Source: an uncultured Clostridia bacterium
GTDB taxonomy: Bacteria; Bacillota; Clostridia; UBA1381
Direction of reading: 5' to 3'
Length of the DNA stretch: 64,000 bases
Assembly (NCBI GenBank): GCA_934462715.1
Contig: CAKSIJ010000007.1
Coordinates: forward strand, 1 to 64,000
Shown: piece by piece, positions 34,056-43,409 of the stretch
How the letters are laid out: each line of letters starts with the position of its first letter
Position numbering within the stretch: the first letter of the stretch is position 1
Made by a program: the position numbers and the translations under genes
Notes under the pieces: model-generated
Told to the model about the DNA's origin: nothing
Database searches by the model: none
Seen by the model: the letters and a program-made list of their open reading frames with translations, nothing else

Positions 34056-34388
34056 TTATTTACTCCTTTTTAACCATTTCTGTTTAACAGCTTCATAAAC
34101 ACCGTCATCAATTTCCGGTGTACCGCCGTACTTAGTCGGCAGGAGCATATCTCCGGCAGCTTCGGAATCTGTATAAGCCGTATCTTTTCTCCATTTTTCA
34201 CGTTCCTCCCTGTTTCTCAGGTTGAGAATATCTATAGACTGTCCCCCCGGCAAGAATTGAACGGTAGGCGAGTATTCAAATATGCCCATGGATAAAATCA
34301 ATATCAACAAGGAACGTTTTCTTTTCAAAAATAACAAGAAGCTAAAAAATGTCCGGGCGGAATCAATTACAGATGATGAGTCAATCAT
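34056..34388 (-). pseudogene. Possible gene remnant of unknown origin
   Basis: An open frame of 110 codons has a plausible hydrophilic C-terminal part ('DTAYTDSEAAGDMLLPTKYGG'), but no ribosome site, no family match and no context. It overlaps the AraC-like remnant region on the other strand. It may be a decayed gene end or chance. Confidence 0.2.
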
Positions 34389-34491
34389 GAGTTTAAGATG
34401 CGAGGGAATACTGATTTACAGCTTTTCCATAGTCGGAGAACAGATTATGAATGAAAAAAAAGCAACGAAAGCGACACGCTCCCGTCAATAA

Positions 34492-34860
34492 AAAAATGTA
34501 GATGAAAGCTTCACCGACTTAGCTCTTTCATTGCTTCAAATCAGCAGAAAGTACTTGTATAACGCAAAGTATATTTCGTCCGCTTTTAAAAAGAAATACA
34601 AGGTAGGTTTAAATCAATATATAACAACACTCCGTATTCAGTATGCCTGTACGCTGATTGAACAAGGCTTTACAGCGGTAGAAAGCATTGCCTCCCTCTG
34701 CGGTTATTCCGAGCCGCTTTATTTTTCAAAGGTTTTTAAAAACAGGCTCGGAGTACCACCGACAGAGCATATTAAGCTACATTCTGCCAACGCACGGCGG
34801 AACGTATCACAGCTTGAAAAAAGATTTGATACACAGTACATTTTCACGTTAAGAGTATAA
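34492..34860 (+). pseudogene. Remnant of an AraC-family regulator (C-terminal HTH only)
   Basis: The frame reads 'VDESFTDLALSLLQISRKYLY', 'AKYISSAFKKKYKVGLNQYI', 'RIQYACTLIEQGFTAVESIA', 'CGYSEPLYFSKVFKNRLGVPP', a full double-HTH AraC domain. There is no usable start codon: an in-frame TAA (34489-34491) precedes it and the upstream frame does not resemble a sensor domain. It looks like the 3' fragment of a lost regulator. Confidence 0.7.
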
Positions 34861-34874
34861 AAACGCAACAATCC

Positions 34875-35618
34875 TTATCCGATTATATCACACCAAAAGG
34901 TTCTTGACGATGATGAAAGTCTTAAAGCGATATAGATAAGCACGGTCGAAAATATAAGCAACACGTTCTTTTCTCCCCACAAATCGGAAAAAGGAAACAC
35001 ATTCTGAAAAATTGCGTTATAGGCAATCGGCGTTATTACCGCAAAAAGCGAAACAGCAAGGTATCTGCCGCACACCTTTCTCATATGTCCGCCAAGACGT
35101 TTTGCGAATCTGAAATAAAGGTATGACATCACAAAGCTGAAAATTACACCGAACAGATTATACGAATCCCATATTATATAGTTGAATACAAACGCATTCG
35201 TATACTGAAAATCATAAAGAGCCTGTTTTGCGGCTTCAACAGTATCGTTTGATAACCATGCAGGATAAGAGCCGTACCAAAGATTCGCAAAGCTTTCACC
35301 CGAAAATCCGTTGTGTGCCAGATAATAAATAACCCATGTATTTCCAAGCAAATAGCATACGCCTATTGCAATAAACATACCCTTAATAATTACACACTTC
35401 GGAAATTTTGTTTTTGTCGCAATCATTATCATCGGTATAAAAACAAAAACAGCCCTTTGAATTATGTATGCAATTGAGGAAAGATTAACTTTATCCCCGA
35501 AATGGAACAACGAAATCAAAAAATCGAGAAAATCCTCACGGCAATAAAACAATCCGAGCATAAATGCAACGAATAAGGATAAATCAATTAAAATTTTTTT
35601 CAAAAATGGTGAAAACAT
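34875..35618 (-). CDS. Multi-pass membrane protein of unknown function
   Basis: This 247-residue protein has about six hydrophobic segments and a long loop with 'NLWYGSYPAWLSNDTVEAAKQALYD'. I do not recognise the family. It follows a DRTGG-domain gene in the same direction with a 70-base gap. The end borders the decayed AraC region. Confidence 0.65.
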   Translation of the reverse strand: MFSPFLKKILIDLSLFVAFMLGLFYCREDFLDFLISLFHFGDKVNLSSIAYIIQRAVFVFIPMIMIATKTKFPKCVIIKGMFIAIGVCYLLGNTWVIYYLAHNGFSGESFANLWYGSYPAWLSNDTVEAAKQALYDFQYTNAFVFNYIIWDSYNLFGVIFSFVMSYLYFRFAKRLGGHMRKVCGRYLAVSLFAVITPIAYNAIFQNVFPFSDLWGEKNVLLIFSTVLIYIALRLSSSSRTFWCDIIG

Positions 35619-35687
35619 AACAAGCCTCCGGTAAATCAGTAGTTTTATCTAATATTTTCGGATAATCGTAACCCGGTATTTTATCTG

Positions 35688-36011
35688 TTAAATGTATTTT
35701 GCAAAAATTTCGGCAAGCTCATAGGCAGAAAGCTGCGACCCAAACACGGCAATATTTTCCTCGTCTGCTCTGACGGCTGTCCCCTCCTCCGGGTCAAACC
35801 CCTCACAGACAATCACACCGGCAGCACCGGTCAGCACCGCCACCGCAATTGTGTTCATACTGCACTGCGCAGTAATCCAGATATTGTTCTTTTTAACCCT
35901 GCACATCGCAAGGCTCATAATATCTCCGATGTAACAGCCCGAAATATCTTTGTCCGATACCTTCGTAAAAGCCTTAAGTCCTGCCTTATCCGTTATTTCT
36001 TTAAGCGTCAC
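35688..36011 (-). CDS. DRTGG-domain protein
   Basis: This 107-residue protein matches small DRTGG-domain proteins ('LKEITDKAGLKAFTK', 'DISGCYIGDIMSLAMCRVKKNNIWIT', 'AQCSMNTIAVAVLTGAAGVIVCEGF'). The fold occurs in HprK N-terminal regions, CBS-linked pyrophosphatases and small clostridial proteins near hydrogenases. The role here is unknown; it is likely a ligand-binding or regulatory unit. Confidence 0.75.
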   Translation of the reverse strand: MTLKEITDKAGLKAFTKVSDKDISGCYIGDIMSLAMCRVKKNNIWITAQCSMNTIAVAVLTGAAGVIVCEGFDPEEGTAVRADEENIAVFGSQLSAYELAEIFAKYI

Positions 36012-36036
36012 AGTTAACCTCCGTTTTTCTGTCGGT

Positions 36037-37179
36037 TCACCAAACAGTAATGTCGGATTTTTCTTTCATATAGCTTTCAATCAAATAATAATCTCCGTAT
36101 GATGTATATTTATGCCAGCCGTTTTGCTCTTTGAGTATTCCCATGACATTTTCATCATAATCAATATATTCTTCAAGAAGCTTTTTAAGCAATGCTTTGT
36201 ATTTTTTAAGACGTTCGTTTGTTTTATGCCTTTCGATTTCAATTATTCCGCATAAAACAACCGCTGCTGCCGACGTATCAAGCGCCTGCTCCTCAAAAGA
36301 CGGAAGTCTGAAATCCCAGACAGGCATTTTACCGTTACATTCCGTCATAAACTTATCAAGAAGCGCCATAGCCGTATCCATATACTCGCTCTTGCCGGTG
36401 TAATTGTATGCAATCGCAAAGCCGTAAATCGCCCAGCCTGTTCCTCTTGCCCAGTGTGAGCCGCAGGTATATCCGCAGTAATTTGCTTCGCATATTGCTT
36501 CGCCGGTTTCCTCGGAAAATCTGTATGCATGGCAGACGGAATAATCGTTTCTTATAAAATACTTTAAGGTGGTATCTGCGTGCATTTCGGCTATTCTTCT
36601 GTAAAACACATGACCCGTAACCTTGCTCGCCCAGAACAGCAGAGGAATATTCATCATGCAATCGACTATAGCCAAACCGGCGCTTTCCGTAAAGAAATGA
36701 TCCTTCGCAAGCTCGGAATCCACATACTCGGGAATTTTGTAGTCCATTCTTCCCCATGCTCTTATGTATCTGCCTTTCGGCTCATAGCGCATTGCAAGTG
36801 CGTCCGCCGCCTTTAGAGCAATTTCCTTGTATTCCTCGTCTTTTGTTATGCTGTAAAGCATAACTGCATACGGTGAATACAAAAATCCGACGTCATGCAT
36901 GGTTTCCATCGGGGTTTTAAACACCTTGTCCCTGTAATTCTCCTTAAACTGCTCTGCCCACTTCAGGAACTTTTCGTTTTTCGTATCGGCATACGCCCAA
37001 AGTGACATTCCCGTAAAGAAGCTTTGAGTCCAGTTGAATATATGTCCTATTTTCAGTGCATTTTCACGGTTATTTAAATAATTTCCGTTGGTATTTGCAG
37101 GAAATTCTCTTAAATCACCGCCGATTTTATCAATATTATTTTCAATTTTTTTTAGCAGCTTTTCCGGTATTAAGCTCAT
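36037..37179 (-). CDS. Glycoside hydrolase family 88 (unsaturated uronyl hydrolase)
   Basis: This 380-residue (alpha/alpha)6-barrel enzyme has the family patterns 'TPMETMHDVGFLY', 'GSHWARGTGWAIYGFAIAY' and 'PVWDFRLP' ... 'DTSAAAVVLCGI'. GH88 enzymes remove unsaturated uronic acid from oligosaccharides made by lyases, feeding the uronate pathway in which kduI and kduD (right end of the window) act. No signal peptide is present, so it acts inside the cell. ATG 37179 follows AAGGAG. Confidence 0.9.
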   Translation of the reverse strand: MSLIPEKLLKKIENNIDKIGGDLREFPANTNGNYLNNRENALKIGHIFNWTQSFFTGMSLWAYADTKNEKFLKWAEQFKENYRDKVFKTPMETMHDVGFLYSPYAVMLYSITKDEEYKEIALKAADALAMRYEPKGRYIRAWGRMDYKIPEYVDSELAKDHFFTESAGLAIVDCMMNIPLLFWASKVTGHVFYRRIAEMHADTTLKYFIRNDYSVCHAYRFSEETGEAICEANYCGYTCGSHWARGTGWAIYGFAIAYNYTGKSEYMDTAMALLDKFMTECNGKMPVWDFRLPSFEEQALDTSAAAVVLCGIIEIERHKTNERLKKYKALLKKLLEEYIDYDENVMGILKEQNGWHKYTSYGDYYLIESYMKEKSDITVW

Positions 37180-37217
37180 CAATTCATTCTCCTTGTTTTC
37201 TTTTTCAGCATTTTATT

Positions 37218-38261
37218 CTATAAATGTATAACCTTATCTCCAGCCGATTTATACAATCTGTTTTTAACGGCAAGCCCGTAGTCAACGTCATAAACAAATT
37301 CCGCAAAAACTATATCCACTCCATTTTCGTCAAATTCTCTCAAATCTCTGAACAGATTATGCGCATACGATCTGTTATCCTTTCCGGAATAAATAATATA
37401 ATCGGCATCATATTCTCCGCCGTCATATGCAAGCACACCGATTCTTCTGTTTTGGTTTTTCCTCTCGTCCTCAATCAATTGTCTGATTTTTTCTCTGATT
37501 TCGGAAAGTTTTCCCTCAACCACCGTAACGTCTGCGTCCGGTGCATAGTGCTTGTACTTCATACCCGGGCATTTCGGCTTATCCTTTACCGTCACCGCTT
37601 CCGTTATATGGCGGTCGATTTCTATATCGGGTAAAAGCTTTTTTATCTCGCTGTAGGTTATTCCTCCCGGTCTTAACATAACCGGCTTATCCCCCGTCAT
37701 ATCTATTATCGTCGATTCAACTCCGACGTCGCAGTCCGCACCGTCAATTACCGCGTCAATTTTACCGTCCATATCCGCTATAACGTGCTTTGCCGTTGTG
37801 GGGCTGGGCTTTCCGGAGATATTTGCACTCGGTGCGGCAATCGGAACACCTGACGCTTTTATCAGCGCTCTCGCAACCGGGTTTGACGGTATTCTGACCG
37901 CAACGGTATCAAGCCCGGCAGTTACTGTTTTTGCAAGCGTATCCGCTTTTTTCATTATAACCGTCAACGGTCCCGGCGAAAAATGCGAAAAAAGCAATTC
38001 CGCACCCTTTGGGATTTCTCGAACGACAGTATCAAGCTCCGAATAATCGGAAATATGAACTATTAAGGGGTTGTCCGACGGTCTGCCCTTAGCGGCATAA
38101 ATCTTTGAAGCGGCATTTTCGTCAAATGCACTTGCACCAAGACCGTAAACCGTTTCTGTCGGAAACGCAACCAGTCCGCCTGCGGCGATAATTTCGCCGA
38201 GCTTTTTCATATCCTTTTCTTCTACTCTGTCATTCTCTGCTTTAACTATCCATGTTTTCAA
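37218..38261 (-). CDS. tsaC: Threonylcarbamoyl-AMP synthase (Sua5 type)
   Basis: This 347-residue enzyme makes threonylcarbamoyl-AMP for the t6A tRNA modification. The YrdC domain shows 'GGLVAFPTETVYGLGA', 'KGRPSDNPLIVHI', 'PGPLTVIMKK' and 'APSANISGKPSPT'; the C-terminal Sua5 extension makes it the long form (also called Sua5/YwlC). Start is uncertain: TTG 38261 lies six bases after AAGGTG; GTG 38270 is inside that site. Confidence 0.94.
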   Translation of the reverse strand: MKTWIVKAENDRVEEKDMKKLGEIIAAGGLVAFPTETVYGLGASAFDENAASKIYAAKGRPSDNPLIVHISDYSELDTVVREIPKGAELLFSHFSPGPLTVIMKKADTLAKTVTAGLDTVAVRIPSNPVARALIKASGVPIAAPSANISGKPSPTTAKHVIADMDGKIDAVIDGADCDVGVESTIIDMTGDKPVMLRPGGITYSEIKKLLPDIEIDRHITEAVTVKDKPKCPGMKYKHYAPDADVTVVEGKLSEIREKIRQLIEDERKNQNRRIGVLAYDGGEYDADYIIYSGKDNRSYAHNLFRDLREFDENGVDIVFAEFVYDVDYGLAVKNRLYKSAGDKVIHL

Positions 38262-38305
38262 AATTGTCACCTTAATATTTATTATTAACGTTTATCAACC
38301 GACTT

Positions 38306-39739
38306 TTACTGCATTTTTGTCAGCATATCATTTTTCAGCTGCCACAGCTTCTTTGACATATCAACATAATATGTGTGCGGATTTTCAAAACGCTTAACCT
38401 CGTCCCAAAGACCCTCGATTTCCAATCTGCAATACTCTCTCGACGCTTCGAGCGACGGCACGTGATACACCTTTACCCCCTTATCAAATATACGCTTTAA
38501 AAGCGGACGTGCATAAAATCCCGTTACGGTTTTGCGTTTCCATGTATGCTCCGGATCGAAAAGCTCATAGCTGTCGCCGTTAATCTCTTCATCATGCAGT
38601 GTGATTACATCGGCAATAGCCTTTGAGGTTGTTGATTCATATAATCTGTAGACCTGCTTGAAGCCGGGGGTAGTTATTTTTGTCACGTTTTCGCTGATTT
38701 TGATTTTCGGAACAATTTCTCCCTTATCGTTTTCAACCGCAACAAGCTTATAAACTCCGCCGAACACAGGGGAGGATTTTGAAGTTATAAGTCTTTCTCC
38801 CACGCCGAACGAATCGATCTGCGCACCCTGAAGAATGGTATCTCTTATGATATATTCGTCAAGCGAATTTGAAGCGACTATTCCGCAATCCGGGAAGCCT
38901 GCATCATCGAGTATTTTTCTGCATTTTTTTGAAAGATACGTTATATCTCCGCTGTCGATTCTTACACCTTTAGGTCTGTAGCCGTTAGGCACAAGGTACT
39001 CGTTAAATACCTTAATGGCATTTGGCAATCCCGATTTTAACACATTATAGGTATCGATAAGCAAGGTACAGCTGTCCGGGTAATTCTTTGCGTACGCAAG
39101 AAACGCTTCATATTCACTGTCAAACATCTGCACCCAGCTGTGTGCCATCGTTCCGAGTGCCGGAACTCCGTACAGCTCGTCCGTAACGGTGCAGGCGGTA
39201 CCTACGCATCCTGCAAGATATGCCGCTCTTGCACCCAAAATAGCGGCCTCTGAACCTTGTGCTCTTCTCGAACCGAACTCCATAACCGGTCTGTGACCTG
39301 CCGCTCTTACTATTCTGTTTGATTTAGTCGCTATAAGGCTCTGATGATTTATTAAAAGCAATATCATCGTTTCAACAAGCTGTGCCTGTACGGCAGGACC
39401 TCTTACGGTCAGAATAGGCTCGCCCGGGAATATCGGCGTTCCCTCCGGTATTGCCCACACGTCACATTCAAATTTAAACTCAGAAAGATATTTTAAATAT
39501 TCCTCAGAAAATATCTTTTTACCTCTTAAAAATTCAATATCTTCTTTGGAAAAATGCAGGTCGGATAAATAACTTATAACCTGCTCTACTCCCGCCATAA
39601 TCGAAAAACCGCCGTTATCGGGATTTTCTCTGAAGAACATATCAAAATATGCAATTTTGTTCTTCATTCCCTCCTCAAAAAAACCGTTTGACATGGTTAA
39701 TTCGTAGAAATCCATCAGCATTGTCAGATTAATTTTCAT
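38306..39739 (-). CDS. pncB: Nicotinate phosphoribosyltransferase
   Basis: This 477-residue enzyme converts nicotinate to nicotinate mononucleotide for NAD salvage. It shows 'LMDFYELTMSNGFFEEGM', 'MEFGSRRAQGSEAA', 'RIDSGDITYLSKKCRKILDDAG' and 'SFGVGERLITSKSSPVFGGVYKLV', all typical. Length is normal. It starts at ATG 39739 after AAAGGACGC. It precedes tsaC with a 44-base gap. Confidence 0.95.
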   Translation of the reverse strand: MKINLTMLMDFYELTMSNGFFEEGMKNKIAYFDMFFRENPDNGGFSIMAGVEQVISYLSDLHFSKEDIEFLRGKKIFSEEYLKYLSEFKFECDVWAIPEGTPIFPGEPILTVRGPAVQAQLVETMILLLINHQSLIATKSNRIVRAAGHRPVMEFGSRRAQGSEAAILGARAAYLAGCVGTACTVTDELYGVPALGTMAHSWVQMFDSEYEAFLAYAKNYPDSCTLLIDTYNVLKSGLPNAIKVFNEYLVPNGYRPKGVRIDSGDITYLSKKCRKILDDAGFPDCGIVASNSLDEYIIRDTILQGAQIDSFGVGERLITSKSSPVFGGVYKLVAVENDKGEIVPKIKISENVTKITTPGFKQVYRLYESTTSKAIADVITLHDEEINGDSYELFDPEHTWKRKTVTGFYARPLLKRIFDKGVKVYHVPSLEASREYCRLEIEGLWDEVKRFENPHTYYVDMSKKLWQLKNDMLTKMQ

Positions 39740-39756
39740 TTGTGCGTCCTTTCTTT

Positions 39757-39809
39757 AAAAAACAAGGTGCAAAAACACTCCGCCCGGCGGAACTTATTTT
39801 CTGCACCTT
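39757..39809 (-). terminator. Terminator of the rqcP-yabR cluster, upstream of pncB
   Basis: On the minus strand, AAGGTGCA (39802-39809) pairs with TGCACCTT (39764-39771) with a GC-rich inner hairpin, then GTTTTTT. It lies between yabR and pncB. Confidence 0.75.
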
Positions 39810-39901
39810 AAAAACATTTTCTTTATTTTACATCAGTTATGCGGCGGCAGAATCTTTGTTCCGCACACCACAGCTCATATATTTACGAGTACAGCCGCAA
39901 A

Positions 39902-40351
39902 TTAAAAGGAGCCCCCGCCTCTGCGGTATCCGCCGGAACGTTTTGAATCATTGCTTCTCTTAAGCGCAAGCATTTTTTCATCACTGTCCTGCTTGAATTT
40001 GTTCAGCTTATCCTCAAATGAAAGACCCTCGTCATTCTTGCTGCTCCAGTCAATGTCGGCAGGTCGTACAACAGTGTTGCTTTTCGGCGGACGTTTATCT
40101 TTCTTCTGCGGCTTGTTTTCAGCTGCTTTTTTTATTGAAAGGCTTATTTTGCCTTTTTCATCAACCTTAATAACCTTAACCTTTACGGTATCTCCCACCG
40201 TAAGATATTGGCTCACATCGGTGACATATGACGAAGCAACCTCCGATATATGTACAAGCCCCACCTTGTTCTCGGGCAAAGCGACAAACGCTCCGAAAGG
40301 CATGATTCCCGATACTTTTCCCTCGATTATACTTCCTACCTCAATAGCCAT
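39902..40351 (-). CDS. yabR: S1-domain RNA-binding protein (YabR type)
   Basis: This 149-residue protein has one S1 domain at 1-75 ('GSIIEGKVSGIMPFGAFVAL', 'GLVHISEVA', 'VKVKVIKVDEKGKISLSIK') and a basic, disordered tail ending in Arg/Gly-rich 'SGGYRRGGGSF'. It binds RNA; the exact role is unsettled. It ends the conserved yabO-yabP-yabQ-divIC-yabR cluster. Confidence 0.9.
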   Translation of the reverse strand: MAIEVGSIIEGKVSGIMPFGAFVALPENKVGLVHISEVASSYVTDVSQYLTVGDTVKVKVIKVDEKGKISLSIKKAAENKPQKKDKRPPKSNTVVRPADIDWSSKNDEGLSFEDKLNKFKQDSDEKMLALKRSNDSKRSGGYRRGGGSF

Positions 40352-40461
40352 ATGTAAATGTTATCCTCCTGTGTAATCGCCTCATGGCAGAGCCGATATT
40401 GATAATATATTTCACCGCACACTGCGGCAAAAGACATGAATACAACGTGCACCGATAAAGC

Positions 40462-40776
40462 TTATTTGCTTTCTTCGCCGTTAATGTCTATGAACAGAAT
40501 TTCGTCCTTGCGTATCATTCCAAGCTTTTCTCTGGCGATTTTTTCTATGTATTCATCGGAATCGGAATTTTGCTTTAGTCTGTCAATTTCCTCTCCGCGC
40601 TTCTGCTCATAAGCTTTTTGTTCTTTAAGCTCTGCAATCTTATCCTGGTTTTTTATGATCTGCGGCTGCATTAACGCTCCCTTTATCAGCATAAAGCCTG
40701 CGGCGATAATGACGATTACGCTTGACATTTTCATTTTGCTTTGTTTTTTTTCTTTGTTTGCTTCTTCTTTTTTCAT
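40462..40776 (-). CDS. divIC: Septum formation initiator family (DivIC/FtsB-like)
   Basis: This 104-residue bitopic protein has a basic N-terminus, one TM helix (about 18-36) and a coiled coil ('IIKNQDKIAELKEQKAYEQKRGEEIDRLKQ') followed by 'EYIEKIAREKLGMIRKDEILFID', the DivIC signature. It acts in the division machinery with FtsL and DivIB. The first 46 codons overlap the 3' end of yabQ in another frame. A later in-frame ATG (40734) would shorten but not remove the overlap. Confidence 0.9.
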   Translation of the reverse strand: MKKEEANKEKKQSKMKMSSVIVIIAAGFMLIKGALMQPQIIKNQDKIAELKEQKAYEQKRGEEIDRLKQNSDSDEYIEKIAREKLGMIRKDEILFIDINGEESK

Positions 40777-41233
40777 GAGTAATCTTCCCTCTTACCCTTT
40801 TAATTTTATTATAAAATACTAAGTAGATTCTTTTTATCAGTTTTCCCAACGGTTTAAAAACATATGCCAATAGAATTTTATACAAAAATACTATCGGTGT
40901 CAAGAGTATTTTGAAAAAAAACTTAATTATTTCAATAATTTTTTTCAAAACGGCAATAATCAGTCTGCTGAGCATCATAAAATACAGCACAGACCCGATT
41001 ATCACTCCGACTATCATATACAATCTCAGACTACACTCATTGCAAATATAGAACACGGCCGTAACGACAAATGCCGATATTGTCAAAAAAACAAAATCGA
41101 ACAGCGATACAAGTCTTTTCCCTGCCGGAAGCCATCTGAGAACACGGAACACATCATAGACAATTCCGCAGATAATACCCGAAAGCACGGACATAAAGAA
41201 TGAAATCATGTCCGCAGTCATATTCATTCTCAT
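40640..41233 (-). CDS. yabQ: Spore cortex biosynthesis protein YabQ
   Basis: This 197-residue protein has four to five N-terminal TM helices ('FFMSVLSGIICGIVYDVFRVLR', 'VSLFDFVFLTISAFVVTAVFY') and a very basic tail. YabQ is needed for spore cortex formation in Bacillus. The last 45 codons overlap divIC. No strong ribosome site is seen before the ATG, which lies close behind the yabP stop and may be coupled to it. Confidence 0.88.
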   Translation of the reverse strand: MRMNMTADMISFFMSVLSGIICGIVYDVFRVLRWLPAGKRLVSLFDFVFLTISAFVVTAVFYICNECSLRLYMIVGVIIGSVLYFMMLSRLIIAVLKKIIEIIKFFFKILLTPIVFLYKILLAYVFKPLGKLIKRIYLVFYNKIKRVRGKITHEKRRSKQRKKTKQNENVKRNRHYRRRLYADKGSVNAAADHKKPG

Positions 41234-41239
41234 ATCGGC

Positions 41240-41524
41240 TTATCTGAACAGCTTTTCAAAAAAGCTGCCGCCGTTTTGCGACGCTTTTGAATACGTCATC
41301 GAAACAACGTGACCGTTTACGCTGAAATCGCCCGTGTCAACATTGAGCTTATTAATTTTCAGTCCCTCGCCTTTAACCGACAGCTTACCGAGATTGGTAT
41401 TGAGTACAACCTCCCTGTCGGAAAATGCTTCAACCTCTTTCACTCCGCTCAGACACAGCAGTCTGCGGTCTTCAAGCACAAGCTTTTGTCTTTTGTTTTC
41501 CGTTTCGTTAACCTTTTCAACCAT
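41240..41524 (-). CDS. yabP: Sporulation protein YabP
   Basis: This 94-residue protein has 'LVLEDRRLLCLSGVKEVEAFSDREVVLNTNLGKLSVKGEGLKI', the YabP/YqfC beta-rich pattern. It works with YabQ in the forespore-engulfing mother cell. AAGGAG precedes the ATG. Cluster order matches Bacillus subtilis. Confidence 0.92.
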   Translation of the reverse strand: MVEKVNETENKRQKLVLEDRRLLCLSGVKEVEAFSDREVVLNTNLGKLSVKGEGLKINKLNVDTGDFSVNGHVVSMTYSKASQNGGSFFEKLFR

Positions 41525-41626
41525 TTTTCAACACTCCTTAAATTATGAAATATATCGGCAAATTAAAGCTTATGCTTTAATTTGTCTTGCATATATAACA
41601 TAATATGAGGAATGAAGTACCGATTA

Positions 41627-41866
41627 TTACAAAACCTTGTACATCAGAGCGGCTTCATCTTTCAAAACGTGTTCCTTTATTTCGGAAACCTGTACCTTTA
41701 TAAGCTTTTCACCCACTTTTATTTCAATTATATCGCCTGTTTTGACATCATACGAAGCCTTTGCCGGTTTGGAATTAACCGATATTCTGCCTGCGTCGCA
41801 GGCTTCGTTTGCAATAGTTCTTCTTTTGATAAGTCTGGATACTTTCAGGTATTTGTCAAGCCGCAC
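41627..41866 (-). CDS. rqcP: S4-domain RNA-binding protein RqcP
   Basis: This 79-residue protein is a single S4 domain ('MRLDKYLKVSRLIKRRTIANEACDAGRISVN' start, then 'GDIIEIKVGEKLIKVQV'), equal to YabO/RqcP, which moves stalled large ribosomal subunits through alanine tailing. GTG 41866 is the start because GGAGG lies just upstream; the longer frame has no support. Confidence 0.92.
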   Translation of the reverse strand: MRLDKYLKVSRLIKRRTIANEACDAGRISVNSKPAKASYDVKTGDIIEIKVGEKLIKVQVSEIKEHVLKDEAALMYKVL

Positions 41867-42028
41867 TTTTTTGAATCCTCCGATAAATTTTTGCTTTAAT
41901 TCATTCAATATCAAAAGCAATATTTTATAATATCTTATTATATCATATTTCACTCTGATTTTCAATATCAAAAACAATACTTTTTCACTAAATTTTCAAA
42001 GTTTTTTTGTACATATGCCCAATTAAAA

Positions 42029-43171
42029 TTACAGTAAAACCTCTGTTACGGTATTTTTCTCGTAGTTTGCAAGAATTTCCTCGCAAAGCCTTTGCGTCGA
42101 ATCGGGTTTGCCTATATGCGCAACGCACTTTTCGAGCAGTTCAAGTCTCCACGGGTTATTCATAAGCTCATACAAGGCTTCATCGAGCGGAAAGACATTG
42201 TTTGCCATAACCGCCGCACCGCTGTTAACCAAAAAGGACATATTCCTGTCCTCCTGACCCGGTATCGGATTCATGATTACGGCAGGAAGCCCCTTTGCCA
42301 GAAGCTCCGACGTTGTAAGTCCTCCGGGCTTGGTTATGATCAGGTCGCCGGCGTCCATCAGCACGTCCACGTTATTTACAAAGCCGTAAGCATACACCGG
42401 CTTTTTCCAATTTCTTTCCCTTATTTCCTTTAAGCTTTTCGCATTGTTTCCGCACACGCACAAAAGCTGAAAATCCGAATTTAATTCGTCTATTTTTTCA
42501 ATATATTTAGTCATGTTTCCGAAGCCCATCGAACCCATCATCATGAGAATTGTAAACCTATCCTCGATTCCGAGCTGCTCTCTCGCTTCCTGTTTTGATA
42601 TTTTTTTTGAAAAAGCCTCTTTAATCGGTATGCCGTACGGAAGTATTTTTTTCGTCGGAATCCCTTTTTTATTCATCTGATTATTCAAAAGCCTGTCGGG
42701 CGTTATATAATAATCCAGATCGGTGCTTTCCCAGAATGGGTGAACTGTAAAATCCGTTACTATTCCGTAGGTCGGGCAGCTTATGTGGCCGCTCTCCTTT
42801 AAATACGTCATCAGCATAGCGGCATAGCTGTGCGTTCCTATCACAACATCGGGTTTGAAATTATCAACATAATCTTTAAGCTTTCTCGTTACCAGCTTTG
42901 ACAGAACCGCAATCGGCGAATGTTTGTCATAGCTTTCGTCGTGCTTATCGAATATATTGTATGCCTTTCCGTAAACCTCGGGAAGATACTTCGTCGAAAA
43001 CAAATATCCGTCCGATATCGTTTCGCTCAGCTTTGGATTTATATATTCAAAGGTGTCTAACATTCTGCATTCCGCACCCTTTTCCTCCAGATACCCCATA
43101 ATCGCCTGTCCCGTGGAATGATGTCCGAACCCGGCTTTCACTGACATCACCAAGCATTTCATCTTAAACAT
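42029..43171 (-). CDS. MGDG-synthase-type glycosyltransferase (GT28, UgtP-like)
   Basis: This 380-residue protein has the N-terminal 'SVKAGFGHHSTGQAIMGYLEE' region of monogalactosyldiacylglycerol synthases and the GT-B donor site 'DAGDLIITKPGGLTTSELLAKGLPAVI'. It probably builds glycolipids at the membrane from a UDP-sugar and diacylglycerol. ATG 43171 follows GGAAGG; ATG 43162 is also possible. It diverges from hpt. Confidence 0.9.
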   Translation of the reverse strand: MFKMKCLVMSVKAGFGHHSTGQAIMGYLEEKGAECRMLDTFEYINPKLSETISDGYLFSTKYLPEVYGKAYNIFDKHDESYDKHSPIAVLSKLVTRKLKDYVDNFKPDVVIGTHSYAAMLMTYLKESGHISCPTYGIVTDFTVHPFWESTDLDYYITPDRLLNNQMNKKGIPTKKILPYGIPIKEAFSKKISKQEAREQLGIEDRFTILMMMGSMGFGNMTKYIEKIDELNSDFQLLCVCGNNAKSLKEIRERNWKKPVYAYGFVNNVDVLMDAGDLIITKPGGLTTSELLAKGLPAVIMNPIPGQEDRNMSFLVNSGAAVMANNVFPLDEALYELMNNPWRLELLEKCVAHIGKPDSTQRLCEEILANYEKNTVTEVLL

Positions 43172-43262
43172 AACCACCTTCCGTTAACAAAAATTTATGT
43201 TTTTACAAAAAAATAGGCTGTAACCTATTGAAATATTCCGCAATTTGTAATATAATAATAGT

Positions 43263-43290
43263 CGGTTAAACACTAAAAGACATTTAACCG
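43263..43290. repeat. Perfect inverted repeat in the hpt upstream region
   Basis: CGGTTAAA (43263-43270) and TTTAACCG (43283-43290) with a 12-base loop lie between the divergent glycosyltransferase and hpt genes. It could be an operator or a transcript hairpin. Confidence 0.5.
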
Positions 43291-43409
43291 TATTTATTAT
43301 ATCAAATAAAACCGATAATTGCAAGTGTTTTGAAAATTTATTTCATTTACACCTTGTACGGGCAAAAGCATCGTACCCGGTATATCGGAACACAGAAAGG
43401 AAATTTATA

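Noticed and set aside
34282..34491. N-terminal half of the AraC remnant as a real 69-residue protein
   Set aside because: No ribosome site, no similarity to AraC sensor domains, and it ends at the stop just before the HTH part.
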